NCBI GenBank assembly: GCA_027576995.1
Contig: JANBQC010000178.1
Location: 5,113 to 46,749, forward strand
Direction: 5' to 3'
DNA: 41,637 bases
Origin: Dimargaris cristalligena
Lineage: Eukaryota > Kickxellomycota > Dimargaritomycetes > Dimargaritales > Dimargaritaceae
Made by a program: the position numbers and the translations under genes. Positions within the stretch are counted from its first letter, which is position 1. Each line of letters opens with the position of its first letter. The notes beneath the pieces were generated by a model. That model ran no database searches. It was not told the origin of the DNA and saw nothing but the letters and a program-made list of their open reading frames with translations. Positions 21,568-32,515 of this stretch are shown here, piece after piece.

Positions 21568-21824
21568 AGGTAAGGACGGGTGTGGTATCACTGAAAGTAT
21601 CATGGCAGAGAGTCCCCCCCACGTCTCTCTCTCTCTCTCTCTCTCCCNNNNNNNNNNNNNNNNNNNNNNNNNNNNNNNNNNNNNNNNNNNNNNNNNNNNN
21701 NNNNNNNNNNNNNNNNNNNNNNNNNNNNNNNNNNNNNNNNNNNNAGGTAAGGACGGGTGTGGTATCACTGAAAGTATCATGGCAGAGAGTCCCCCCCACG
21801 TCTCTCTCTCTCTCTCTCTCTCCC
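21568..21824. other. Assembly gap (97 N) flanked by identical 80-bp sequence
   Basis: Ns fill 21648-21744. The 80 bases before them (21568-21647, from AGGTAAGGACGGG to the CT run) are the same as the 80 bases after them (21745-21824). The copies end in a poly-C run followed by a (CT)n microsatellite. The simplest reading is two contigs that overlap by 80 bp and were scaffolded without merging, so the gap may be false. All frames crossing the Ns are artefacts. Confidence 0.9.
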
Positions 21825-21876
21825 TAAATCCCTGGTTAGTGACATATTATAGCCGAGCTATCTTTTACATCCTGGA

Positions 21877-24694
21877 TTAGGAGAGGCCTATACAGCTAGC
21901 GTTAGTGGGGAGTTTCAATTTAACAATGAGGTGGGGCAGACTCGGGCGCAGGAAATCGTCGGCCTTTTGACTGGGCAAATTGGACATATTTTCGGGGGTG
22001 GAGCGCATGGAAGGGTACTCACTGGTCGGCTCGGTATAATCACTGCACAGACCGGGTTGGTCCAGGGAAGACGAGCTGAAGAGCGAAGTGGAGGCCGGGG
22101 TCGAGGATGGGAGGGATGGCTCGGGTTGTAAGGGGCGGGCTATTGAGTCGAGGAGGTTGTCCAGCTCCAAGTAGTTGGCATTATTCCGAGCGAATTGCTG
22201 GTGAACGGGGGATTTAACATGATCATATAAATCGTCGTATTTTTGACGACAATTTTCGCAAAATCCAGGCTTCTTGGCCGCGGGAGTAGGGGCCACGGTG
22301 GGTTTAGACAGGGTGGTTGCTATATTCGTCACTTGAGTTTTGGGGCCCTTGAAGGGAGTGGACATCGCTGATGGTGGTTGCTGGGCTTTGGAGATGGAGG
22401 GTAGAGTGGGTGCTGATGTGCGGGTGCGGAGGGACAAGGGCTCGGTGCCCTCGTGCGAGCGCTTCTGCCCCGACGCGGGGGAGGGAGACGGTTGGAGTCG
22501 GAGGGATGGAATGACCCGCTTGGAGAGTTGCTCCAGGGGTTGGTGCGGGAAGAATTTACTCACCGACGGACTGGCATGGGCCCCACCACCGCCTCCCCCA
22601 TTTGTTGAGCCGAAAAGGTGACCTGGGCTATTGAGAGTCGACCAATTAGGGTTGCTGAATAAGCCCTTATTCAGGGTCAGGCCCTGGTGGGAGGTCTGGG
22701 AGTGTAGCGAGAAGAGCTTGGAAGATATATTCAGAGTGGACGGGTCCAGCGACATGGTTAGGGATTGGAGGGAACTGTAGTGGCTGACGGAGGTGGGATC
22801 GGCCGGATTAATCCCCGACGCCATGGAAGGGATCCGCTGGGCGGGCCGGGGGGAAGGGGCGGCACTGGGGGAGTTGTAGCGGAGGGGAGTCGCGTTGAGA
22901 TCCGGTCGCTGACCTAGAAGAGCAAAGGAGTCCACTTTGTTAGGGGTAGGCGTAAAGGGATGGGGCATGGGGTAAGGGCTGGCCTTGGCCGGGGCAGCGG
23001 CGCTGCTGAGGGTTAGCCGAGGTTTTTTGGATAGCGGAGTTTCCAGGGGGCCGGCGCCGTGGGCGGTGGATGCCCGGCTCAGACCGAGCTGGGCAGCCGA
23101 ACTGTTGAGGGGCGTGGTGGTCTGGGCCAGGGCCGCAGCGACCCGACTGGAGGCCTGGGTCGGAGTGGCCTTGGGGGCCAGGGGTGGGTTGGCGGCCTTG
23201 GCCTTGGCCCGGGCCAGGCTGGAGTGGTAGGCCGTATCATCGTACCGGACAAAGGGGCAGCGACCGGGGGGGACCATGTAAAGTTTGGGCCACTTGGCCT
23301 CGCTTTGATCTTTGGTGACGCTGTATTCATTGACAAGAACGGGGCGGTGGATGTTGGTGACGTCTTCCACCAGGACATAGATTTGCTTCAGGTAATGGAC
23401 GTCGGGCCGCGGCCGGGCACTGTCCGGCTGAGTGAGGGAGTTGGAGGCGGCCATACTCCGGGTGAGCACGCCGGGACTGGGCGGGACAAGCTGGGACTGG
23501 GCCACGCCGAAGACGCGCTCTTCCTGCAAAGCGTCAACCAACCGACGGGGGGCGGATTCGGAGCGGGGGGGTTCCACGGCATACCCGGGCAAGTAGCGCA
23601 GTAACCGGTTGACGAGGCGATCCAGGGTCCAGATCTTGATATTCCATGACCGGGCCAGCTGGATAATGTCGTCCCGGTTGGAATCCCGGCGTTGGTCCGG
23701 GGTGGCCTGGGTGGCGGCGGGGTCCCGGTCGATTGGGGTGGACCATACTGGTGGTTTGACGGGGGTATGGGCGGCGGATGTGGGGCAGGGCGTAGCGGGA
23801 ATAGAGGTGGAGATGGCGGAAGCCTGGGCATCAGGCAAAATCACGTGGGTGACGGAGGAGGAGAAGAAGGATTCGGTGGTCTGGCAGTAGGGGGCGACGT
23901 AGGAGGGGTGTGTAGGTTGATCACACGCAACCAACGGAAGGGGAAATATCATAATAATAATAGTGCGGGTTAGTTAGTTATTGGATTAGGGTGATGGCTA
24001 TAAACAGGGGCCCAAATGGCAGCAGGACCTGAGGGACGAGGGATACCCCTCCACTCGATAACAGGGACATCAGCAGCTACGGGGACAAGGGCAGCGGGCA
24101 ATTCCACCCCTAAGGTGGGCAGTGAGGGAGGGGGAGGAGATACAACGGGAGTGGAGTGGTCATGCAGCACCTTTGCATACTGATATTTCGGCCCATACCA
24201 CACCCTCTCTCCCGCACCAATGATAGCGGAATCCTCTCTGTCCTTCTCCTATATCGTCCACATTTGGAGAGGGGGTGGTAGCACACTTTGGGCGGACCAT
24301 GCTGGGGGGAAATAATAGTTCAACTCTCCCCCACAGAGGGCTGAGGCACTCATAAAGCGGCAGTGGCAGTGGGGCAAACAAAGCGTGTGAGAAGAGCGCC
24401 CATAGAGGGGTGCATTCTACTTACCCCTCCCAACGCCTGAATCTGGCGAAGAATAGGTTTGAGGGTCTCACGGTCGATACTATCGAAGTAGAAAATATAC
24501 CGGGGAAACGATTCTTGGTAGCAGCGGAGAGTTTTCTGGTGGTCCAGCTTGGGACGGGAGGCGGCCAGGGCCTGGTCCAGCCTCCGGGGGTCGACGGAGA
24601 AGTCCATGGGGCCGACAATGGCGGGCGAGGGGGTGGTGGCGACGGGGATATAGCTAGCTAGAGACGGGTTGGTAGGTGGCAGGTGGGTGCCCAT
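21877..24694 (-). CDS. DBF4: Dbf4, regulatory subunit of the Cdc7 (DDK) kinase
   Basis: Exon 1 is 24694-24425 and exon 2 is 23880-21877, giving 757 residues. The intron has donor GTAAGT and acceptor CTGCCAG, phase 0. Motif N/BRCT-like: RYIFYFDSIDRETLKPILRQ...QALGG in exon 1 continues as TTESFFSSSVTHVILPD in exon 2 and ends with ...NIKIWTLDRLVNRLLRYL (~residues 66-190). Motif M is IYVLVEDVTNIHRPVLVNEY...WPKLYM..GRCPFVRY (~257-302). Motif C is a C-x2-C-x9-H-x5-H zinc finger, CENCRQKYDDLYDH..SPVH, near 631-650, followed by the usual FARNNANYLELDNLL. All three motifs of the family are present. Dbf4 activates Cdc7, which phosphorylates Mcm2-7 to fire replication origins. The linker (~310-615) is Ser/Pro/Ala-rich. 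A TTG immediately upstream is not the start. The intron is long (544 bases) and GC-rich. Confidence 0.93.
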
Positions 24695-27141
24695 CAATGG
24701 CGAAAGGTTGAAGGAGGGATATAGGAGAGGGAGGAAGCGAAGTTAAGTGTGGGTGGGGGGATATAGGGAGAGGAGAGGGGGGAAGGGGTGGAAGTTATAG
24801 TAGTAGTGGACTGGTGCGGGAGTGAAGCCAGATAGAGAGAGAGAGAGAGGAGAGGGAAAAAGGCAGAGGAGAGGCGCGGGGGGGTGTATCTCTTCTGTAT
24901 GGAGGAAATAATACCTAGTAGATATGATGGGTGTGGCTTGTAAGGGCCAGACGAGCTGAGCAAAAAAGGGCAGAAACGGCCCAGGCAGCTCTCAACTTCG
25001 CAAGGAGGAAGGAATACACTATACTACCTCAAAGGTGGGTCTGCACCGCCAAAGGCGACAGAGAATAATATAAATAGACAGTAAAGTCGAGTGGTATTGG
25101 ACCTACACAAACACACCCAGGGCGGGGGAGGGTTTCGGATGGGTGAGCAACTAAGTATCAGCCGTGGCAGGAGACGACAGACTCAGTCAAGTGGCCAGGG
25201 ACAATGAAGGCGAATCGGAATCGGACGGAGCTGGTAAACAAGGAATCTCTCTGTTCGTTAAGCGATCTACAGCGGAATATAATATATATATATATATATA
25301 TATATTGGCTTGGAATGAGGAGTTGTTATTTAAGGTTGGTAGGGAAAACGAAGGCGTGAGACCGCAGAACAACACTACTACTTATATACCGCAATTAAAG
25401 GGGAAAACATGATTTTCCAAAGGGCCACCCTAGATTTTATATCAGCCTGGTTTAATCCCCCGCCGAGGCCTAATCTGAGGAAATTCCCCCTCCAAATCTT
25501 CTTCTCTCTGTGCACCTGGTGTGGTCATGCACACACACACACACACATCTATTATCCCTCCCCGTCACTCGAATTAGCCCCGTTTTCCCCCGATTTGACT
25601 AATGAACAAACGGGCCTTCCATTCAGGGCACACACACAACTTCCCCCTACGTGCTTTTTCATAAACGACTGGGCTGCGGGATTCACCACCTCTTCCGTTC
25701 GCAGTTTGTATCATCAATGGTATGCTCTCTATCCAATAGACCACCATTTGTGGTGGTGCGCGCAAAGCCCACCCAAATCTTCCGCCTCTCCGACTTTCTC
25801 GGCCAAGGGGGATTGGGTTCCTTGAAGAAGAGCCTCGTAAAAGTACACAGCGCGCCATGTTTCTCTTCGTTTCGAGGATCTTGTATAATGGCGAGCTCTA
25901 TAGAGGCGCCGGTTAATAACACTCTGGGGCTCGGCATGAAAGTATTCACCTCCTTGCCGAAATTTTGGTATCAGACCTGCCACCGCCATACTCTCTAAGC
26001 CTTGGACAGTGGTCATTTGGTCCAAAAAGCCCCCCCCCTCCTTCCTTTATTCGCCCCCCCACCCCCACCGCTCCTCTCATTATTGGAAGCTAACCGGCGC
26101 TACCCCTCTGCTTCCCTATTCTCTCTCTCTCTCTCTCTCTCGCACTCTCTGTCGACACCAATTGGTTACTGTTAACGATGAATGGGTTTTGCATTGCGTT
26201 CAAATACACGGCAGTTTAGATAATCCCCCGGTCCAAGGCACCTTCTCTGCCACCCGGCTCCCCTTTTCCGCTCTACCCTCCCCCCGCTCCCCCTGGTATG
26301 CGTTGCTGTTAAACCACACCATATCCCTAGGGACTCCAGTTAAACGTCTCCTTTCCCAGAAATCGACCTACAATCTATTTTAAACAAATGGTGAACGGGT
26401 CCAATCATCATTTATTTATAATTTAGATAAAGAAATCGGACTCAACCCCGTCAGCCCGACCAGGGCAGTGCAAATGACAGCGGTCCCATGCTACCCCTCC
26501 TTTTACTTCTTCGTGATGCCCCCCCATCACTTTGCCGATTCCCTTTGTCACTGTCGTTCACTATTCGCCCATACAAGAACAGCAAGTTAAAGGTGTAGGA
26601 AGGCGCAAATCCACTTTCTTCCACAGGATCGATGGAGGGACCAGTAGTAGTGTTGAATAGAGAATGTTTAACGATGCACCATTTATTGGGCAGGGAGGGA
26701 GAGAGAGAGGGAAAGAGGGGGTGGGGCATAAATCGGATACGATGAACACTTTCATTTCTTTGCAAATGCGCATAAACAAGGCGAGTTGAGCCAGAGCGGC
26801 TGCAGCCGCATCTCATACGAATAGTCCCGGTTGAAATGGAATTCGCAATAAGGCAGAACCGTCGCCATACCACTGGGTCAAAGTGCCGCCTGACACCTAA
26901 ATTTAGGTATTCATTCAACAATGAACGGTGAATTAGGGGGGCTGAGTATGGACAGAAATGCCATTCGGTGGGGGTCCCCCCATGTACCGCGGCGCTGAAT
27001 TGGACTTGCTACTGGATGAGTTATCTGCCAAACCAATAAATAAATAAAATAAAAACCGTGGCGCCTAGGTTGCCAAGCTAATGACATCGGACCGGTGTCC
27101 AATTGCTGAACCCGTGCGGTATGTTGTATACCAACGAGGGT
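24695..27141. other. GC-rich, coding-like but unresolved region
   Basis: Several frames read like protein, but no consistent gene could be joined. On the plus strand, 24929-25030 encodes RRAEQKRAETAQAALNFARR before a GTGGGT donor, and 25164-25230 encodes an acidic stretch before GTAAAC; their phases do not agree. From 25690 to 26000 several frames are open on both strands. The minus frame 26451-26921 (156 residues) has no ATG at its head. Microsatellites: (TA)n at 25281-25305, (CA)n near 25530-25547, (CT)n near 26120-26141. One or two multi-exon genes probably lie here. Confidence 0.45.
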
Positions 27142-27543
27142 CTAAAAGGCAGTGTAGTATAGATAAATCTGCTGGAGGAGGGGGACCATGAAACAGATAC
27201 CAAGAGTCACGTAAGGGCTGGCCACCGCTCTGGCCGTGCCATCACTGGAATGGGAGCTACTGCTACCACTACTACTCTTGCCCCCTTTGCTGGAGCTGGC
27301 ACCGGATGATCCACTGCTACTGGAATGCCCGCCACTGCCATGGGCACCGCCCCCTTTGCGAAGGGCCGAGTCGGCGGCTGGAAGGGGTTTAGCTGAAGAG
27401 GACTCATTACTCGGGGTGCGTGGTTGTAGCGATGGGGCGGGGGTATCAATGACAGACCGTTGAATTACATCTACTAGGGAAGGGTGGGCTAGTATGCCGA
27501 TTACGAATACTAGAAAAAAGGTAGCAATAACTCGGAGTTGCAT
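27142..27543 (-). CDS. Small Ser/Gly-rich cell-surface protein, putative GPI anchor
   Basis: 133 residues with an ATG start. Residues 1-19 form a signal peptide (MQLRVIATFFLVFVIGILA). The middle is very rich in Ser and Gly (SSSSGSSGASSSKGGKSSS) and would be heavily O-mannosylated. The last ~23 residues are hydrophobic (YVTLGICFMVPLLQQIYLYY) after small residues, the arrangement of a GPI-attachment signal, so display on the plasma membrane or wall is likely. The N-terminal half matches the protein at 29564-29872: SLQPRTPSNESSS...ALRK here against PLQSRTLNSEPPS...ELRK there. The two are therefore paralogues about 2 kb apart on the same strand. No catalytic domain is present. Confidence 0.7.
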   Translation of the reverse strand: MQLRVIATFFLVFVIGILAHPSLVDVIQRSVIDTPAPSLQPRTPSNESSSAKPLPAADSALRKGGGAHGSGGHSSSSGSSGASSSKGGKSSSGSSSSHSSDGTARAVASPYVTLGICFMVPLLQQIYLYYTAF

Positions 27544-29563
27544 TATGAGAAGTAATTTATCGGGGCTGTTTTAGTACGGGGGCTATGGTTGCCAAAACAA
27601 ATAATAATTAATACGAGGTGCAAGTGGACAGGGCCAGAGGGTGAAATAGCCAATGGGATGGGTTATAAAAGTGAAATATGGGCCTCCAATGCAGGGCGCG
27701 CGGCTTGAGGCATTATATAGGATAATTTAGGCAGATCTGTTGCCGGCCAGGGGGGGAGGGTATCAGTTATGAACCGTGCAAGAAAGGGTTCACGTTGTCA
27801 CTATCCACCCCTATAGCCTCAATGATGTTTAGTAGGCCATATTACTTTTCTATATGGAGACCAAACATCACCCATGCATCCATTCTGGTAGATGATCTTC
27901 ACTTTTCGGTTCGCAGTTCGCCCGGCCCCAACAGTAGGCACCGGCTAATTTAAATCCTATTACCGAAATCTGTAAACGTAGGCGGTATTGTCCCAACCAT
28001 AGCTCTGATGTAACCCATGCCCAATCGGGCCATGTGAATTTAAACTATAGTTCCGGGAATCTACACAGACAGGTGGGTAAATAGTTGGCGGTAATGGTCA
28101 CTCAGCTTCAAAATAACTCACATTAGAGTAGCTGTTAAAAAAAATGGGGGGGGGGGTGAACCCCATTCGTAGCTAAATGGAAAATTGTAACGAAGCCAGC
28201 AGACTCAGGCGGATGCCAAAGAAGAATCCCTTTACAAACTATGTAAGAGGTTAAAATCCATTGAGGGGAATTTAACTATAAGGCTATATTTAAAAGAAGG
28301 TTCCGTATATCCTTCGCGTTGGAATGTCTGCATATGTTTAAGACCTGTCATTCCAGTCAGCAGTGCCGCTTTTCTATTAACCGCAGCATTGCCAGGCCCA
28401 GTCGGGCCTACGAAAATGGCGGACTATTTTCCTATTTATTTCTGGATCAGTTCTATTTTATCTGATTATGCCAGCCGAGTGACGAGCCCCGGGTATAGTA
28501 ACGGACGCTAGGGTCCATCGAACACTGGGATTCCCACTTACATTCTGAGCAGAAGGGCCCATCTATCCCTGTGGGGCACGAATGGAAAAATCGAGTGGAA
28601 TAATTGGGCGAAAACACGGGTTCGATATCACTTACTAATTCGAACTCCGCTGAGACACCAAGGGAATTAACCACGGTTCGTCGAACTGGTCACCACCAGT
28701 CGACGTTCTAGAAATGCAAGAATATAACACTACCGCGCCCGGTCTAGCCTAGACCAATAGCGGGTGCCTAGGGTAAAGGCAGGGGGAATGCACTGCAGTC
28801 TGGTGAGGCGGTCATGATGGGTGGGATCGCCTAAACATGTGGGACCCCCCAATTCCACTTTCGCACTCACAAACAATCGAAACACCAGAACTGTGGCCGT
28901 CCTGTTCAACAATAGAGTGTGGTTCGGATTACAAACCCAGGGAAAATGACATGGACCTAAATGGCAATGGGTAATATCGCCTCAATTAATGCTGTGGGTG
29001 AATGTGCCGCCTGGATAGTAATCATATCGATATAGTATATATATATATGAATAACTTATTACATGCTCAATAAGCCTAAATTCAACAAAGTGTCTTAGGC
29101 ATTGTCATGGATATCGTGCTGTTGGACCTTGCGAATAGGCCGGTTTACCATTTATCTGGTCCCCAGAAGTATGAGACACTGTCAACTGAATCATTATCCA
29201 TCCTAATGAAATACCCTAATCAACCGCGAGTATTATAAATGTCTATTGACAGGCAAGTGAAAATGATATGCGATCGATTCATCGCCTTTATCTTACCCTA
29301 CCCTACCCTGCATAAATATGCCTGGATTATCCCAACCAGATAATTTAGTTTGACATCAGGTAATTGGATTTTATAGACAGGTTCGAATTGGCAATATCGA
29401 GTTGATTATAGGTATAGCTATAGGAATGATTGCCCGGGGTAGGTAATGATAGAGATATGTGCAGATAAATAATAATATATACCAAGTATAATTGGACAAG
29501 GGGATTATTATATAATAGTACATTTAGGGAAAGTTATAGTGCAGCACGGTTTTGCTGAGATTC
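27544..29563. other. Intergenic DNA with weak minus-strand exon candidates
   Basis: On the minus strand, 28453-28674 encodes a Cys-containing stretch (CPTGIDGPFCSECKWESQC) and 28730-28912 another frame. Neither starts at ATG, and no consistent splice pair was found. The first reads like genuine protein and may be a 3' exon. (TA)n lies near 29034-29047. The rest is featureless and AT-rich. Confidence 0.35.
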
Positions 29564-29872
29564 CTAGAAATAGGCGACTGCAAGGCCCGTCAGAGCGGCA
29601 AATAGGAAGGGGGGCGTGTTTGTTGCTCCGGCACTAGTGTAGCTGTTCGTTTCTTTAGCCTTGTTCTTCTTCTTCGTAGTGGTGGATTTGCGGAGTTCCG
29701 CCTCGGCGGCAAGGTACTCAGCGCTGGGGGGTTCGGAATTGAGGGTACGGGACTGAAGGGGCAAGGCCAGCACGCCAGCCGTGGACCGCCGGTCGAGGTC
29801 GGAGGTGTATGACTGGGTCAGGGCGTTGGCCGTAAAGACCAGTAGAAGTGGGACAATTAATCGAAGGTGCAT
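29564..29872 (-). CDS. Small secreted or GPI-anchored protein, paralogue of the 27142 gene
   Basis: 102 residues from the ATG at 29872. Three extra codons upstream begin with TTG, and the paralogue's start aligns to this ATG. A signal peptide occupies 1-18 (MHLRLIVPLLLVFTANAL). A probable dibasic site follows (LDRRS). The body contains the family segment PLQSRTLNSEPPSAEYLAAE then AELRK, and a Lys/Thr stretch (TTTKKKNKAK) replaces the Ser/Gly tract of the paralogue. The C-terminus is hydrophobic (PPFLFAALTGLAVAYF) and fits a GPI signal. A minus-oriented TATAAAAT at 30034-30027 lies ~155 bases upstream of the ATG. It resembles no enzyme and is probably a cell-surface structural or adhesion-type protein. 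Confidence 0.65.
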   Translation of the reverse strand: MHLRLIVPLLLVFTANALTQSYTSDLDRRSTAGVLALPLQSRTLNSEPPSAEYLAAEAELRKSTTTKKKNKAKETNSYTSAGATNTPPFLFAALTGLAVAYF

Positions 29873-30837
29873 GGTTAACAAAAGTAGGGCAGGTTAATGG
29901 TATGGGGTTTGGGATTGTGCAATGGTAGTGAAGGAGGGTCAAGAAGGATTGAGAGGGTGGTGGTGGTCAATTGAGTCTGTTATAGATCGAAAATGTGGGG
30001 CGAGTGAAAGGGGAGGGCCGACAGGCATTTTATAAACCTCGCCAGAGCTGGTCGATTTTGCAAGCGAGGCTCGGTATGAGGGTATTCCCATCTCCGCTGG
30101 GCATTGTGCGCTATTTTTTTCGGATACCCATGGCATGCTGATTCTCGCTAGAAAACAAAACGCTCACGTTTATTAGATTATGAGGGCCTGCATAGTAATT
30201 GTTCGGTTTGGATTAGTCATGGGGTATCAATTCAAGTGTATTATAGTTTTGTGGATCACAATGAATAGGCGCGAGTTTGACTCCACCCACAACGCCGAGA
30301 TATTATATTATGGGCAGAGTGTATGAAAGCTACACAGTGTATTGGTCCCCTGAACCGATTGGATAATTTTAGCAGGCAATGTCATTTTGGCCAAAGATGG
30401 TGTGCATCGCGACACTGTGTCTAATTAACAGTAGGCGAACAAACCCCAAACCCGCATGGTAATCTGGGAAGGACGACTGTGATGAGGGAATTCAGTCGGG
30501 GAAGCCTTTTCAAAAGTCGCGGTAGGTACCAGGGATAGCTGAGGAATAATGGGCTCGGTTAGTTGAACCCGCCGAAAATCCCGCCTATTTATGTTTCATT
30601 ACAGTAACTTTATAAATTAATTATGGCGGTGTATTGATACCACCCATTATTTGTATTTGATGTATCCCCGATAATTCCTGACCATGGTCCGCTATTTCTA
30701 GCGGAGGTTTCACGTAGCATCTAAATACTTGTAAGACCGATACATAGACAACATGGTCCGGAGGCGTGAGGTTACGATTCGCCTTTTTCCCCAGTCGAAC
30801 ATTCTTTTCACTGGGGTCGTATTCTTTCATTGGGGGG
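29873..30837. other. Intergenic DNA
   Basis: It contains the TATAAAAT at 30027-30034 used by the 29564 gene. The frame 29939-30136 minus has no support. Otherwise nothing was recognised. Confidence 0.4.
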
Positions 30838-31233
30838 ATGACTTCTTGTCAGAGAACTATAATCAGGACGACTGTCACCAATATTTATTCACACCAATGT
30901 CCACCGATATTCAGTAGAGTCACGCAGGCAAAGCTAAAAGAAAAAATGAATCCTGAGGTAAAGCTGGTTCATTATCCAAAATGTGATATAATTGCTTACT
31001 GTTTAGGCACAGAAGGCTGGGAATTCTATGTAAGGCGTGGTACGAAGGTCATCCTGCTGAAGAGAAGTCGCCTAGATCCTTCCAAGTTTAGTTTCCCTCC
31101 CGTTTGCACAGCGGAAAACACGAGGAGTGTTAATAATATGGCCAATTATTCTAGAATTCAACGCAGAGAAATTCCCCCCTTCGAATCTCTTAGTAAGGGC
31201 AAAAACTATCCCTTCATTCCGCCTGGAATTTGA
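30838..31233 (+). CDS. Hypothetical protein
   Basis: 131 residues from the ATG at 30838; the frame opens upstream only through a GTG. The composition is protein-like and basic, with a central block KLVHYPKCDIIAYCLGTEGW followed by EFYVRRGTKVILLKRSRLD, and the end is PFIPPGI. There is no signal peptide, membrane segment or known motif. It could be a single gene, an exon or a chance frame in AT-rich DNA. Confidence 0.35.
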   Translation: MTSCQRTIIRTTVTNIYSHQCPPIFSRVTQAKLKEKMNPEVKLVHYPKCDIIAYCLGTEGWEFYVRRGTKVILLKRSRLDPSKFSFPPVCTAENTRSVNNMANYSRIQRREIPPFESLSKGKNYPFIPPGI

Positions 31234-31918
31234 TTGGCGAATATGACGTCAACCTATTCTTGTACTTTATTGTCGCGTGGCTAGGAAACAGGCAATGGGG
31301 CTATTTAAATACTGTTGGTTTGTTCGTCAAGGATTTGATCTAGGAGAAGTTTAGCCCGGTTGTGTACCGAAAAGATGGTCAAATAACCCGGGTTTTCCGG
31401 TTAGAAGGAATTGGCTCTACTTGGTCCTCATATTAAATTTGTTTGTGATCTTAAAATGTTTGCACGAGTCCTCATCATGTAAATACCGTATTTAATAGGG
31501 TTCTATCGAGCCATGGCGGGTTGTAGAACAGTGCAGTTTCCGCTAAACTCGGCATTTGGAGTATTGTCCGAAGCTTCCTTCTAAAATGAACACATAATAC
31601 CATCGGGTGGTAATAAGCTTCCTAGGGATAATGTAAGGGTGCTTCTAGAACTCCACAACTTTACGACCACGACGCTCCCAAATCACACCCCAGTTGCGAC
31701 AGCCAAGCATAAGGGGGTTTCGCCTTCTTGGTCATAATATGTCCTATCGTATAGTCCGAATATAGAAATAAAGATTCGAATTAAGTATCTTCTAGTACTA
31801 CGAGTCCCTTGAAGATTAAATGATAGCAAAGTCTTTTGGGATGGATCGACGGCTGGATTGATATTAAAAGAAGGAGTTTAGGCGACAATCAGCATAGGGG
31901 CACGAGTAGCGATTTTTT
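31234..31918. other. Intergenic DNA, nothing recognised
   Basis: About 680 bases with no open frame of note, no repeat and no RNA motif that I can support. Confidence 0.4.
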
Positions 31919-32137
31919 TTAGGGGGACACCTTGTCTTTCTCGAATAATATTTTGTCTCCAATAGAACAACGACTAGAGTCCTTATAAGGCATAGAAGCT
32001 GGGTGGTAGCCGGTGGATTGGCCAATGGCCTGGTGAACAATAATATGCCAGTAAATTAGTTTAGGCTGCCGTACATCACCAATGGCTGAAGTGAGCAGCA
32101 CTATCCCTGCCACACTACATAGCACCTTCCTGGACAT
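31919..32137 (-). CDS. Small putative secreted protein
   Basis: 72 residues from an ATG at 32137. Residues 1-20 (MSRKVLCSVAGIVLLTSAIG) form a good signal peptide, leaving a mature chain of ~52 residues with one cysteine. TTATTATAGAATA lies ~15-25 bases upstream on the minus strand, which is close for a TATA element. No family is recognised. The small size and signal peptide suggest an extracellular or effector-like protein. A chance frame is possible. Confidence 0.45.
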   Translation of the reverse strand: MSRKVLCSVAGIVLLTSAIGDVRQPKLIYWHIIVHQAIGQSTGYHPASMPYKDSSRCSIGDKILFEKDKVSP

Positions 32138-32515
32138 AGAGGTATTCTATAATAACAGAGACAAATACTCGGCAGGCATTGTTTATTAATTGGGGTAAAA
32201 AAAATGGCCCGTTAAAATAATAAACGCGTTGACAAGTGAGATACCCGCAAGGTATCTAGTTCAGACATACATGAAAAGAAAGGAAAGAGGCAGTGTGGAA
32301 AGTAGCGTAATGGTACATAATATATCGAGTGGGGAGGGGGGGTTAATAGGGGGGGGGGCTATTCTACATAAAAGGGAAATGAGTCAATAAGAGAAGAATA
32401 CCGAGCGAGGTCGACAGCACGGGCTAATCAATCTCTGTAAGTCAGGTTATGAGTGATAGCAAGTAAATTACTGGGTATACCACTAAGCCATGACGGGATA
32501 TATATATATATCCGC
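32138..32515. other. Short intergenic region at the 3' end of the TBC gene
   Basis: Poly-G runs near 32331-32358 and a (TA)n tract at 32498-32511, immediately beyond the TBC stop codon. No gene. Confidence 0.4.

Noticed and set aside
21193..21880. Long frames of 157-195 codons crossing the N block on both strands
   Set aside because: They exist only because unknown bases contain no stops, and they repeat the duplicated 80-bp flank.
23059..23604. Plus-strand Gly-rich frames over DBF4
   Set aside because: Shadows of the GC-rich Pro/Ala linker; motifs M and C are unambiguous on the minus strand.
23970..24203. Possible extra Dbf4 exon in the long intron
   Set aside because: Joining exon 1 directly to 23880 yields an uninterrupted BRCT-type core (QALGG|TTESFFSSSVTHVIL), and an insert would break it.
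29375..29395. GGTTCGAATT-like tRNA B box (also near 28620 and 38076)
   Set aside because: No matching A box or acceptor stem at the right distance; no tRNA can be folded by eye.
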